A stretch of DNA of 64,000 nt from Mucilaginibacter sp. Bleaf8 (GCF_018390515.1 NZ_JAHBBK010000002.1:291743-355742), one strand, 5' to 3'. Shown: positions 1 to 9,088, numbered from the stretch's first letter. Notes: generated from the letters alone by a model not told the origin. Program-made: numbers and translations.

Positions 1-68
1 AAGATTTCACTGGGAAGAATACCTATCTTCTCCCGGTAAAATGCTTCCAGCGATACAGTTTTGTCCAT
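1..68 (-). CDS. Partial N-terminus of a probable AraC-family regulator
   Basis: Leftward reading frame that starts at an ATG (bases 68-66) and runs off the left edge, so only 22 codons are visible. The peptide begins MDKTVSLEAFYREKIG. An opening of this kind (S-L-E-x-F-Y-R-x-K, then a short Pro-containing stretch) resembles the start of the AraC-type regulator at 1973, which begins with ETLADFYRRHP. The assignment rests only on this N-terminal similarity; no DNA-binding domain is inside the window. Three copies of CATGCTAA lie 110-155 bases upstream and could belong to its control region. Confidence 0.4.
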   Translation of the reverse strand, partial: MDKTVSLEAFYREKIGILPSEI

Positions 69-178
69 TTTTTAAATTAATTGAGCGGGGTATAAATATT
101 CTCTTAGCATATAGCGCTTTAAAATCCTTTTAAATCAACGGAACTAAATGCAGTAACCAATTCACCTCTCAAGCGGCT

Positions 179-223
179 CATGCTAACTTAATAAGTTACA
201 TGCTAAAAACCAAGCCATGCTAA
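179..223. repeat. Three direct copies of CATGCTAA
   Basis: The octamer CATGCTAA occurs at 179-186, 199-206 and 216-223, that is with 20- and 17-base periods, in the gap between the partial regulator gene (starts at 68, leftward) and the 3' end of the efflux gene (273). Regular spacing near two helical turns suits protein-binding half-sites. Single copies in other intergenic regions are at 3344-3351 and, inverted, at 6962-6969 and 10446-10453. A regulatory role is inference. Confidence 0.35.
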
Positions 224-272
224 TTCCTGTTATGTGATAGCCTTGCAAAATTGGCCTATAATTCAAATCATG

Positions 273-1832
273 TTAATGATCAGAAATTACAACTTTTTGC
301 GGAGCGCTATTGGCTGGCCGCCTCTTTAAAGTAATCAATACCAGTGGGATACACAACGCATTCATTATGGCTAATAACAGGAAAGCATCCATATAGCTGA
401 GAAGATAGGTTTGTTTTACGACAGTGTTTTCCAGGGCACCAACTGCCTGTTGAGCTGCCCGAAGATAGCTGGCACCGTGCGTCATCAGATTGCGGACAAA
501 TCCGTCCATCCGGATTTGTGTGGCTGGTTCAGTGGTTGTAACATGCGAAATTAGCGAAATGCGGTTTACGGCAGCACGGTTGGCTATATAAGTGTTAATC
601 AGAGCTATGCCGAAGGAGCCACCCATTTGCCGCATCATGTTATTTAAAGCAGCTCCCTGAGGAATATCTTGTGGCTTAAGTTCCGATACGGCCAAAGCAG
701 TAAGCGGCACTATAAGCAGCGCTGCGCCAAGTCCTCTGAAGATTAATGGTATGAAAAAATAAGCGTCGCCTGTTTCCAAATTTGATTTTGACATAAAAAA
801 ACCAAATATAGCCGAGAACAGAAACCCAATGATAATAAGATACTGCGGGCGCAACCCGCTCTGCAGCATTCGCCCGAGAAACGGCGAAATGAGTGCCGCC
901 ATCAGCGTTCCTGGCAATAACATCGTACCTGTCTGGAAGGCCGAATATCCGATAATCCGCTGTGCGTAAAGCGGAAACACAAACACTGCGCTGAAAAGAC
1001 CAAAGCCCAGCACAAAGGTCATAACTGCAGAAATGGATAACGTAGCACTTTTTAGCACCCTTAAGTTTATCACCGGATGCTCGGTGGTGAGTTCCCACCA
1101 AATCAGAACGGATAATGCCAGGGCCGATATAATGCTAAGCGCAACAATATAATTTGCCGCGAACCAGTCGTCAGTTTCACCTCTTTCGAGAACAACCTGC
1201 AAGGCGCCGACACCTATGGCCAGTAGGGCAATTCCAAGCCAGTCTATCCTGCGGTCATCTTTCGAGCCTTGTGTTGGCCGCAAATACATGAATGATAATA
1301 AGGCAGCCATTAAGCCAATCGGAATGTTTACGTAAAAGATCCACTGCCAACTGAGGTTGTCCACGATATAGCCACCCATCACCGGCCCGATGGATGGTCC
1401 GATGATGATGCCCAAGCTAAAGATCCCGCTCGCCAGCCCCCGTTCTTTAGGGGGGAAAGTCTCAAACAGTATTGCTTGAGAGGTGGATAATAATGCGCCG
1501 CCGCCTACGCCTTGCAAAAAACGAAATGCAACAAGCTCCCATAAGTTGGTCGAGAATCCGCATAGGGCAGAGGAAAGGGTGAATAGTAAAATTGAACCGA
1601 TATAATATTGCTTTCGCCCGATTTTCTCTGCCAGAAAGCTTGTCATGGGAATAATGATCACATTGGCAATCGCGTAAGAAGTGATGACCCAAGCCGTATC
1701 TTCCAGTGAAGCGCCCAGGTTTCCGCTCATGGTGTTGATCGATACGTTAACAATTGTAGTATCGATTAGCTCGATAATGGTTGAAGTGATAATTGTAATA
1801 ACAATAATCCACTTTCTAAATCCGGTTTCCAT
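273..1832 (-). CDS. MFS drug efflux pump, DHA2/EmrB-QacA family
   Basis: A 519-residue integral inner-membrane transporter of the 14-helix DHA2 type, predicted to expel drugs or toxic compounds using the proton gradient. Visible landmarks are the first-helix motif IDTTIVNVSIN with its conserved Asp (D24), the loop motif AEKIGRKQYY near residues 68-77, and the antiporter motif C near residues 142-158 (GIIIGPSIGPVMGGY). Length is normal for the family. There is no EmrA-like or TolC-like partner next to it, so it either works alone or uses unlinked partners. It is divergent from the AraC gene at 1973 across 140 bases, which suggests that regulator controls it (inference). Substrate cannot be read from sequence. 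Confidence 0.9.
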   Translation of the reverse strand: METGFRKWIIVITIITSTIIELIDTTIVNVSINTMSGNLGASLEDTAWVITSYAIANVIIIPMTSFLAEKIGRKQYYIGSILLFTLSSALCGFSTNLWELVAFRFLQGVGGGALLSTSQAILFETFPPKERGLASGIFSLGIIIGPSIGPVMGGYIVDNLSWQWIFYVNIPIGLMAALLSFMYLRPTQGSKDDRRIDWLGIALLAIGVGALQVVLERGETDDWFAANYIVALSIISALALSVLIWWELTTEHPVINLRVLKSATLSISAVMTFVLGFGLFSAVFVFPLYAQRIIGYSAFQTGTMLLPGTLMAALISPFLGRMLQSGLRPQYLIIIGFLFSAIFGFFMSKSNLETGDAYFFIPLIFRGLGAALLIVPLTALAVSELKPQDIPQGAALNNMMRQMGGSFGIALINTYIANRAAVNRISLISHVTTTEPATQIRMDGFVRNLMTHGASYLRAAQQAVGALENTVVKQTYLLSYMDAFLLLAIMNALCIPLVLITLKRRPANSAPQKVVISDH

Positions 1833-1922
1833 GCCGCAAAATTAGACGCAACCAAAACTGCTCACTTTATAGAAATCAAGCAAGATTTTATAATATTCAA
1901 ACAATGGGTAATTTAAAAATCA

Positions 1923-1938
1923 TATTTTTGTCAAAAAT
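1923..1938 (+). promoter_or_regulatory. Candidate -7 box overlapping a palindrome
   Basis: TATTTTTG at 1923-1930 fits the Bacteroidota -7 consensus TAnnTTTG and lies 42 bases before the ATG of the AraC gene. It overlaps the perfect palindrome ATTTTTG-T-CAAAAAT (1924-1938), a possible operator in the 140-base divergent region with the efflux gene. No clear -33 TTTG was found at the expected distance. Confidence 0.35.
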
Positions 1939-1972
1939 GGTTATAATAATCAAATGTGCCTACATTTAAAAT

Positions 1973-2878
1973 ATGGAACCTATCGAGACGCTAGCGGATT
2001 TTTATCGCCGTCACCCCGTAAATAATCAGACGGAGTTTGCAGAGAATAACACCGGCCAGGGGCATTTCAATGTTTTTCTGCGGCAGCCTTGTTCGCAGCG
2101 GTCTCCATTCGGCCGTCGCGACTTTTACAAAGTAACCTTGATAGTTGGTAAGGGTAAAATGATTTATGAAGATCAGGAAGTACCGGTAAATCGCCCATCG
2201 CTTGTGTTCTCAAGCCCGAATATACCTGCCGCATGGGAATCGGGTGAGGGACCCCAGACCGGGTGCTTTTGTCTTTTTACACAGGGCTTTATTGAAGCTG
2301 GAGAGTACAAAGGCCGCCTGCCTGATTTTCCACTCTTTCAGCCCGGCGAGCGTCATGTACTTGAATTGGATGATGACCAGTTCGCGCTGATTTCCGGAAT
2401 TTTGGACCGCATGAGAGACATTATGATATCTGATTACCGCGTTAAATATGATATGCTGCGCAGTTACTTGCGCGTGCTAATGCATGAAGCATTAATGATT
2501 TCGCCGGTACTTATGGTGGAAACTCATGCAGGGGCTGCGGCCAGAGTTACTTCACAGTTTTTGGCCTTGCTGGAACAGCAATTTCCTATTGACTCTCCAT
2601 ACCAACCCCTTAACATCAGAACACCGGCCGAATTTGCAGATGAGCTCGCTGTACATATCAATCATTTAAACCGTTCTGTAAAATTGACAACAGGCCGTAC
2701 CACCAGCAGGGTGATATCGGACCGCATCATTAAAGAAGCGCAAGCCCTGCTTAAACACACCGACTGGAGCATTGCGCAGATCGCAGGCGGTTTGGGCTTT
2801 GATGAACCCGCTTACTTCACGAATTTTTTTAAAAAATATACAGGTGTGTCACCAGCGCATACACGGGTAGTGGCATAA
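1973..2878 (+). CDS. AraC-family transcriptional regulator
   Basis: 301 residues with a cupin-like N-terminal sensing half (including GHFNVF near residue 32) and a C-terminal double helix-turn-helix. The second HTH is clear near residues 265-298: SIAQIAGGLGFDEPAYFTNFFKKYTGVSPAHTR, quoted here only to identify its parts: IAGGLGF, YFTNFFKKYTG and SP-x-x-x-R. The gene is divergent from a DHA2 efflux pump, the usual layout for a local regulator. The ATG at 1973 opens the conserved ETLADFYRRHP start. Its stop codon overlaps by one base the ATG of a short histidine-kinase-like remnant. The effector is unknown. Confidence 0.88.
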   Translation: MEPIETLADFYRRHPVNNQTEFAENNTGQGHFNVFLRQPCSQRSPFGRRDFYKVTLIVGKGKMIYEDQEVPVNRPSLVFSSPNIPAAWESGEGPQTGCFCLFTQGFIEAGEYKGRLPDFPLFQPGERHVLELDDDQFALISGILDRMRDIMISDYRVKYDMLRSYLRVLMHEALMISPVLMVETHAGAAARVTSQFLALLEQQFPIDSPYQPLNIRTPAEFADELAVHINHLNRSVKLTTGRTTSRVISDRIIKEAQALLKHTDWSIAQIAGGLGFDEPAYFTNFFKKYTGVSPAHTRVVA

Positions 2879-3012
2879 TGTTAACAAAGCGATTGAAGAG
2901 AAAAGGCTTGTTACCGTTTGTTAATGATTCTGGAAGGATCAAGCTTGCTGATATTAATAAGATCCGTCAGATAATCAATCATTTAATCAGCAACGCTGTC
3001 AAGTATTCTTGA
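2878..3012 (+). pseudogene. Remnant of a histidine-kinase ATPase domain
   Basis: A 44-codon frame whose ATG overlaps the AraC stop codon by one base. Its C-terminal half reads IRQIINHLISNAVKYS, which fits the N-box of sensor kinases (typical form R-x-x-Q-x-L-x-N-L-L-x-N-A-x-K-Y-S). A stop follows at once, and no phosphoacceptor region, ATP lid or G-boxes are present. I read it as a fragment of a lost kinase gene, though a short fortuitous frame is possible. The rest of the gap up to 3446 holds no gene I recognise, only a weak hairpin at 3117-3132 (AGGGAT-TTTT-ATCCCT). Confidence 0.35.
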
Positions 3013-3446
3013 ATTGCTACGACGAGGGTAATGGCTTGCCTTACTATCGGCAGTTTGCGAAGGGTAAACCTTATGGATCAGAAAGATGGAGTTAAGCTGG
3101 AAGCTGTTTTACAATAGGGATTTTTATCCCTGACCTGTAAAGAATATTTTTTTAGCTAAATTCCATGTAGAATTTACGGATAGGAAGTCAGTGGGATATT
3201 CGTGGTTACTGAATATTGATTATCTGTAAGTTGCTGTCGATGATAACAGTAAGAAAGTAGGTTCGATCCTATTTCACTTCAGTAAACATTACCAAAAGGT
3301 TCAAAAGCAGCGAAATCGTATGATTGTGGCTTTTTGTTTAGGTCATGCTAACATATCCATCGAAAGCCGGCGATAAATCTACTATCGCATTATGTTTAAG
3401 CATGTAAGTACGTGAAGTAGCTTGTTAGTGTTTATCTTTGCGTACC

Positions 3447-5081
3447 ATGATCAATGTCAATAACATTTCCGTTTCATTTGGCGGAACCACACTATTCAGC
3501 GATGTAACGTTCTCGATCAATGAGAATGATAAAATAGCTCTGATGGGCAAGAACGGCGCGGGCAAATCTACCATCCTCAAAATTATCGCCGGTGCAGCCA
3601 AGCCGACGACCGGAAATGTGACCGGCCCAAAAGAGGCGGTTATTGCTTATTTGCCGCAGCATTTACTGACTGAAGACAAGGCTACCGTTTTTGAAGAGAC
3701 CATGAAAGCGTTTGCCGAGGCCGGCCAAATGCAAAAGGAACTGGATGAATTGAACGAGCAGCTGACTATCCGTACCGACTATGACAGCGATGACTACATG
3801 AAGCTGATTGAAAGGGTATCGGAACTTAGCGAGAAAGTTTATAGTGTTGAAGATACCAACTATGATGCCGAGGCAGAAAAAGTACTTAAAGGACTGGGGT
3901 TTGAACGCCAGGACTTTAACCGGCTAACTTCCGAATTTTCGGGTGGCTGGCGCATGCGTATCGAGCTGGCTAAGATATTATTAAAAAAGCCCGATCTGAT
4001 CCTGCTGGACGAGCCAACCAACCACATGGATATTGAGAGTATCCAGTGGCTGGAAGATTTCCTGGTTAATTCGGCCAAAGCGGTAATGGTCATCTCGCAT
4101 GACCGGGCTTTTGTAGACAACATTACCAACCGCACCATTGAAGTGACCATGGGCCGGATATATGATTACAAAGCCAAGTACAGCCATTACCTGCAGTTAC
4201 GGGCCGACCGCCGTGTACATCAATTAAAAGCCTATGAGGAGCAGCAGCGTTTTATTGCCGATAACATGGAATTCATAGAACGCTTCAAGGGAACTTATTC
4301 CAAAACCCTGCAGGTGCAATCGCGGGTAAAAATGCTGGAAAAGCTGGATATCATCGAGATTGATGAAGTAGATACCTCGGCCTTACGATTAAAATTCCCG
4401 CCATCGCCGCGCTCGGGGCAGTACCCGGTTATGGTAGAAGACCTGAGCAAAAGTTATGGCGACCACGTGGTATTTAAAAATGCCTCTATGGTGATAGAAC
4501 GCGGCGAAAAGGTAGCGTTTGTTGGTAAGAACGGGGAAGGTAAATCTACCATGATCAAAGCTTTAATGAACGAAATTGATTTTGAGGGTAGCTTAAAGAT
4601 TGGCCACAATGCCAAGATCGGCTACTTTGCACAAAATCAGGCAGCCCTGCTGGATGAGAATATAACCGTATTTGATACGATCGACCAAATTCCTTTAACC
4701 GATGGTACGCTTAAGATCAGGGACCTATTGGGCGCGTTCATGTTCAGCGGCGATGATACCACGAAAAAAGTGAAGGTGCTTTCCGGCGGGGAGAAGACCC
4801 GTCTGGCCATGATCAAGCTATTATTAGAGCCGGTGAACCTGCTGATTTTGGATGAGCCTACCAACCACCTGGACATGAAGACCAAAGATATTATTAAAGA
4901 TGCGCTGAAAGACTTTGACGGCACGCTGATACTGGTTTCTCACGACCGGGACTTTCTGGACGGGCTGGTGACCAAAGTATTTGAGTTCGGCAATAAACGG
5001 GTTCGCGAGCACTTTGAGGATATCAAAGGATTTTTGGCCTATAAAAAAATGGATAGCCTAAAGCAGATTGAGCAGAGTTAA
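3447..5081 (+). CDS. ABC-F family ATPase (ribosome-associated type)
   Basis: 544 residues and no membrane segment: two ABC ATPase domains joined by a charged helical linker, the ABC-F layout. These proteins act on the ribosome (translation factors of the EttA/YbiT/Uup group, or antibiotic protection) and are not transporters. Domain 1 has Walker A GKNGAGKST, signature FSGGW and Walker B LILLDEPTNHMD; domain 2 has GKNGEGKST, LSGGEKTRL and LLILDEPTNHLD. I chose the ATG at 3447 (MINVNNISVSFGG) over a TTG nine bases upstream because family members start right at the first beta strand. It converges with the AraC gene at 5078, the two overlapping by 4 bases at their 3' ends. A housekeeping role is more likely than resistance (inference). 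Confidence 0.9.
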   Translation: MINVNNISVSFGGTTLFSDVTFSINENDKIALMGKNGAGKSTILKIIAGAAKPTTGNVTGPKEAVIAYLPQHLLTEDKATVFEETMKAFAEAGQMQKELDELNEQLTIRTDYDSDDYMKLIERVSELSEKVYSVEDTNYDAEAEKVLKGLGFERQDFNRLTSEFSGGWRMRIELAKILLKKPDLILLDEPTNHMDIESIQWLEDFLVNSAKAVMVISHDRAFVDNITNRTIEVTMGRIYDYKAKYSHYLQLRADRRVHQLKAYEEQQRFIADNMEFIERFKGTYSKTLQVQSRVKMLEKLDIIEIDEVDTSALRLKFPPSPRSGQYPVMVEDLSKSYGDHVVFKNASMVIERGEKVAFVGKNGEGKSTMIKALMNEIDFEGSLKIGHNAKIGYFAQNQAALLDENITVFDTIDQIPLTDGTLKIRDLLGAFMFSGDDTTKKVKVLSGGEKTRLAMIKLLLEPVNLLILDEPTNHLDMKTKDIIKDALKDFDGTLILVSHDRDFLDGLVTKVFEFGNKRVREHFEDIKGFLAYKKMDSLKQIEQS

Positions 5082-5986
5082 TGGAATGATTGCCTGAATG
5101 CCAAAGGTGTAAGACTGGTTTTGCTTTTAAACAACTTGCTAAAAGACTGCGACTGTTCAAATCCCAGTTGAAAGGCAATCTCATTAATGGTCAATCCTGT
5201 TGTGGCAAGCACGCCTTTGGCATGTTCCACTATCCTATCATGAATGAGCTGCTGGGTGGTTTGGCCAGTTAGCTGTTTCAAGCAATCACTTAAATATTTT
5301 GGTGACAGGTTCATTTGCGCCGCCAGGTCAGTAACGGTTGGCAACCCGCTTTCAGCAGCGTTGCCAATCTGTTTTTCCAGAATGGCCTCGAAACTGATCA
5401 GTAATTCATGGCTTAGTGCTTTCCGGGTGATGAACTGGCGGTTGTAGTAGCGGTTACAATAAGTGAGCAGCAGATCGATATTGGAAACGATCACATCCTG
5501 GCTAAAGGCATCAATAGGGCGGTGATATTCTTTCTCGATTTGCAGAAAGATGGCTTCGATGCTCTGTTGTTCTTCGTCCGATAAAATCAAAGCTTCGTTT
5601 ACCGCATACTCGAAAAAGCCGTATTCCTTTATTTTTTTGCCCAGCGGATGTAAGCGGAGAAAGTCAGGGTGAATGGACACTTGCCAGCCGGAGGTAGCGA
5701 ACCTGAAATCCTGATCAATAAAAGTCACCTGTTTGGGTGCAAAACAGGATATAATGCCCTCATCAAAATCAAAAATATTCTGTCCGTATTGTATCTTGCA
5801 GGGATGCGCCGTTTTTAATGTAACCTGGTAAAAGTTAGTAATCAAGCGTGTCCTTTGTTCAATCTCAATTTCAGGAAAGTCTTCAAAACGCAGGATGCTA
5901 AACAGCGGGTGACGGGGCTTGGCCACGTCCAGCATCTGGTGCATTTGTGCAATCGTTTCGATATGTATACTTACAGTTTCCGGCAT
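5078..5986 (-). CDS. AraC-family regulator, downstream of an SDR
   Basis: 302 residues with an N-terminal AraC-type sensing domain (YGQNIFDFDEG, then SIHPDF) and a C-terminal double HTH. Recognition motifs include LPTVTDLAAQMNLSPKYLSDCLKQL and INEIAFQLGFEQSQSFSKLFK; the shared pieces LSPKYLS, LTGQ-TQQ and FSKLFK recur in the protein at 8051, so the two are paralogues. The ATG at 5986 is preferred to a TTG six bases upstream. It starts 8 bases after the SDR stop codon on the same strand, so the two are very likely co-transcribed and the regulator probably controls that operon. Its 3' end overlaps the ABC-F gene tail to tail by 4 bases. Confidence 0.88.
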   Translation of the reverse strand: MPETVSIHIETIAQMHQMLDVAKPRHPLFSILRFEDFPEIEIEQRTRLITNFYQVTLKTAHPCKIQYGQNIFDFDEGIISCFAPKQVTFIDQDFRFATSGWQVSIHPDFLRLHPLGKKIKEYGFFEYAVNEALILSDEEQQSIEAIFLQIEKEYHRPIDAFSQDVIVSNIDLLLTYCNRYYNRQFITRKALSHELLISFEAILEKQIGNAAESGLPTVTDLAAQMNLSPKYLSDCLKQLTGQTTQQLIHDRIVEHAKGVLATTGLTINEIAFQLGFEQSQSFSKLFKSKTSLTPLAFRQSFH

Positions 5987-5994
5987 TATCAAAT

Positions 5995-6804
5995 TTACAA
6001 GTTCTGGTTTATCTTTTTGCGATAAGAATCAGCCATGAATCCAGTGATCATGCGGTTGGGCAATAAGGCCAGTAAGCGCATTCCCCATCGGTTCTTACTA
6101 CCCGAGATATGGAAATGCTTCTTCTTGTCCAGCGCGCTTAATGTTTCGGTTGCAACCTCCTCAGGTGTTTGCGTAGGAGCATTACTATAATCTGAACTCA
6201 ATGCATTCCCTTTTTCACTGTTCAAACCTGCTGCTTCATTAAAATTGGTACGGGTAAGCCCGGGGCTGAGCAGCATCACCTGTATGCCGTAAGGTTTGTA
6301 TTCCTGGGTAAGCGCTTCGGTAAAGGAGCGGACAAATACTTTGCTTGCGGCGTAGGTGGCCATATAAGGAACCGGCATAAATGCCGTCATAGACGCGATA
6401 TTAATCAATGTGCCTTTTCGCTTTTTCTTCATCTTCGCCAGATACAGGTGTGATAAATGAACCATTGAGGTGATATTGAGTTGCAGAAGGCTAAGCTCTG
6501 CGTTAAGGTCAATGTCGGTAAACTCGCCGCTTGAACCGATGCCGGCATTATTGATGAGCATGCTGATCTCTAACCCCTGCTTTTGCGTTTCGTCAAATAG
6601 CTGACGCGGAGCATCCGGCTTTGAAAGATCTGCTGCAATAAATTTTACATCTGTTTTGTATTTATCTGTGAGTATTCGATGCAGCTCTCTTAATTTATCA
6701 GCGCTGCGTGCTACCAGCACCAGATTGTGTTTTCTTGCAGCCAGCCCATGAGCTAACGCCTCACCGATCCCGCCGGATGCGCCTGTTATCAATGTATATT
6801 CCAT
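5995..6804 (-). CDS. Classical short-chain dehydrogenase/reductase (SDR)
   Basis: 269 residues with a Rossmann-fold NAD(P)-dependent oxidoreductase layout. Visible landmarks are the cofactor motif TGASGGIG near residue 7, the NNAG motif near residue 86, and the Ser-Tyr-Lys catalytic set as IASMT followed by YAASK. An Arg shortly after the first strand (LVARSADKL) suggests an NADPH preference, by family rule. Length is typical. It heads a two-gene leftward unit with the AraC regulator at 5986 and is divergent, across 275 bases, from the broken dehydrogenase at 7080. The substrate is unknown; such enzymes often reduce ketones, aldehydes or acyl intermediates. Confidence 0.9.
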   Translation of the reverse strand: MEYTLITGASGGIGEALAHGLAARKHNLVLVARSADKLRELHRILTDKYKTDVKFIAADLSKPDAPRQLFDETQKQGLEISMLINNAGIGSSGEFTDIDLNAELSLLQLNITSMVHLSHLYLAKMKKKRKGTLINIASMTAFMPVPYMATYAASKVFVRSFTEALTQEYKPYGIQVMLLSPGLTRTNFNEAAGLNSEKGNALSSDYSNAPTQTPEEVATETLSALDKKKHFHISGSKNRWGMRLLALLPNRMITGFMADSYRKKINQNL

Positions 6805-7079
6805 TTGATTGCCTTTTTAATTCATGGACAAAGCTCCGGAAGTTACGGCTGGTATTTGTGTGCTAAAGGCGGTAAGTTGTGTCTGAATATCAGTTTCAAG
6901 ACTTAACGAAATAGCATTAAGAAATTAAAGTTGATGTTGCAATCAGACAGCTTGGTTGTTTTTAGCATGCCATGTTCACTACCCATCAGCGATGCGGAAT
7001 TTTGACTAACAAAAAGCGTATTGTGGCTAAATTCTCATCAACACCAATGCTCACCTTTGGTTAATAGAATCAACAAACC

Positions 7080-8039
7080 ATGAAAGCAGTAAGAATTAAT
7101 GAGTTCGGTGGACCGGAGGTCCTGAAGATGGAAGATGTCGAACGGCCGGTTCCGGCGTCTGACGAAGTTTTGGTCGAAGTGTATGCAAGCGGTGTAAATC
7201 CGGTAGACTGGGTGATCAGAAGTGGCGAAAATGAAAGCCTGCGATCATTCCTGACACTGCCCTTGACTTTGGGATGGGATGCGGCCGGAATAGTTGTAGA
7301 AATCGGTAGTGAGGTAACTTCCTTAAAACAAGGTGATCAGGTTTATGGTGTTCCTAATTTTCCGGGCGATGGAAGTTATGCAGAGTATTGTGTTGGCAAA
7401 GCAACGCAGTTTGCCATTAAGCCACAAAGCCTTGACTTTACGCAGGCCGCCGGCGTGCCGTTAGCAGCCTTAACGGCGTGGACGGGTATGTTCGCCTATG
7501 GCGATCTTAAACCAGGTCAGCGCATTTTGATCCAGGGTGCATCTGGTGGTGTGGGTAGTTTTGCTGTGCAGTTTGCCAAAGCCAAAGGGGCTTATGTGAT
7601 TGGCATGGCCTCAGCCAACAACGTAGAATAGGTAAAGCATCTGGGCGCTGATGAAGTGATTGATTATAAAACGCAGCAGTTTGAAGAGCTGCTGCATGAT
7701 ATAGATGTAGTGCTCGAAGCTTCGCCAACACGTAACAACAGCGAGCGCATAAAAGCTGTTAGCGTATTGAAAGAAGGAGGTACCTTTGTCAGTGTAAATA
7801 CCGACTTTCCGTTCGATAACGATTTAATGAATGCAGTTAATGCTAAAAAAGCAAAGGCTGCATCGGCAGTTAACCAACCCAGGCAAGAATGGCTAAAAGA
7901 AATCGCTGAGTTAATCGATGCAGGTCAAGTACAGGTTTTAATCAATAAAGTGTTTCCTTTGAATGAGGTGGCCCAGGCCCATGGTGCAAGCCAAACCTGG
8001 CATGTTCGCGGCAGACTGGTTTTAAACATCAAAAAATAA
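7080..8039 (+). pseudogene. Medium-chain dehydrogenase (quinone oxidoreductase type), interrupted by TAG
   Basis: An NADP-dependent alcohol dehydrogenase/quinone-oxidoreductase-like gene of about 319 codons, split by one in-frame TAG at 7629-7631 (codon 184). The upstream part has the GroES-like N-terminus (GVNPVDW) and the nucleotide motif GASGGVGSFAVQFAK; the downstream part continues in the same frame through LGADEVIDYK to the normal end GRLVLNIKK. Family members read straight through here, typically as S-A-x-N-x-x-x-V-K-x-L-G-A-D. A change from CAG or a similar sense codon would explain it. Either it is a recent pseudogene, a base-call error, or a readthrough site. The gene is followed after 11 bases by the AraC gene at 8051. 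Confidence 0.82.
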
Positions 8040-8050
8040 GCGTTACCTGT

Positions 8051-8965
8051 ATGAGGCATTTTAAAACGATAGCGGAGTTCCATCATTTTGTAGGCCTACC
8101 TGCACCGCTTCATCCGCTCATCAGCGTGGTAAACGTAGCCAACGTGCCGCATTCAGATAAAACGGAATCGCTGAACATAGCAATGGAATTTTATGCCATT
8201 TCTGTGAAGCGGATGATCAATTTTAAAGTGCATTACGGGCAACGCCCTTTTGATTTTAACAATGGCATCATGTCTTTTATGTCGCCCAATCAGGTGCTGA
8301 ACATTAATGTTGATGACAAACGCAAAAAGACAGAAAAATCGGGATGGGTAATCTACATTCATCCTGATTTTATATGGAACACGGCGTTAGCTAAAACGAT
8401 CAGACGATATGATTTCTGGGACTATTCATTAAATGAAGCGCTGTTCCTTTCTGAAAAAGAAGAAGCGACGATCAGCAGCCTTATTCAATGCATTTTTGAA
8501 GAGTATCAAGCCAATATAGACCGGTTTAGTAAAAGCATTATCATCTCGCATATAGAAGCATTGCTGAACTATGCAGACCGATTTTATCATCGCCAGTTCA
8601 TCACCCGCGAAAAGTCAAATCATCAAATACTGGAGCAGGTGGAAACCTTACTCACCGAGTACTTTAATACTGAAGATATGTTATCAAAGGGATTACCCAC
8701 TGTAGCTTATCTTGCAGAATCGTTGAATCTTTCGCCGAAGTATTTAAGCAGTCTGCTCAAAGTACTTACAGGCCAAAATACACAGCAACATATACATGAG
8801 AAGCTGATCGAAAAGGCGAAGGAGAAATTGTCAACTACGGAATTGTCGATCAGCGAGATCGCTTACGGATTAGGGTTTGAGCATTTGCCTTCATTCAGCA
8901 AACTATTTAAGGCCAAAACCAGCAAATCGCCATTGGCGTTCCGGGCGTCATTTAATCGATATTAA
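8051..8965 (+). CDS. AraC-family regulator, downstream of the broken dehydrogenase
   Basis: 304 residues and clearly paralogous to the regulator at 5078-5986 over its whole length: the same YGQ-x-x-FDF-x-x-G block, IHPDF, YxRQFITR, GLPTV, LSPKYLS, LTGQ-TQQ and the second HTH ending in SFSKLFKAKTSKSPLAFR. The start ATG follows the dehydrogenase stop by 11 bases, so the two form one rightward unit, mirroring the leftward SDR/AraC pair. It is probably the local regulator of the dehydrogenase (inference). The gene is intact although its partner is interrupted, so it may still act on other targets such as the neighbouring SDR. Confidence 0.88.
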   Translation: MRHFKTIAEFHHFVGLPAPLHPLISVVNVANVPHSDKTESLNIAMEFYAISVKRMINFKVHYGQRPFDFNNGIMSFMSPNQVLNINVDDKRKKTEKSGWVIYIHPDFIWNTALAKTIRRYDFWDYSLNEALFLSEKEEATISSLIQCIFEEYQANIDRFSKSIIISHIEALLNYADRFYHRQFITREKSNHQILEQVETLLTEYFNTEDMLSKGLPTVAYLAESLNLSPKYLSSLLKVLTGQNTQQHIHEKLIEKAKEKLSTTELSISEIAYGLGFEHLPSFSKLFKAKTSKSPLAFRASFNRY

Positions 8966-9088
8966 CTACAATATATTGAAAGAAGTCACGCTTTAACCTT
9001 GAATAAATTAATAGAAACCAACGGTAATCCTCCTTTTATAACTAAATTGATACCGTCTACTCCCTCCCGCTAATTAATAAAGTATCGA

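Noticed and set aside
3255..3280. GTTCGATCC at 3261-3269 resembles a tRNA T-loop
   Set aside because: I could not fold a D arm, anticodon arm or a 7-bp acceptor stem around it, so it is not called a tRNA or a tRNA-derived attachment site.
3447..5081. Calling the ABC-F ATPase an antibiotic resistance protein
   Set aside because: It has no mobile context or resistance neighbours, and sequence pattern alone does not separate it from housekeeping translation factors.
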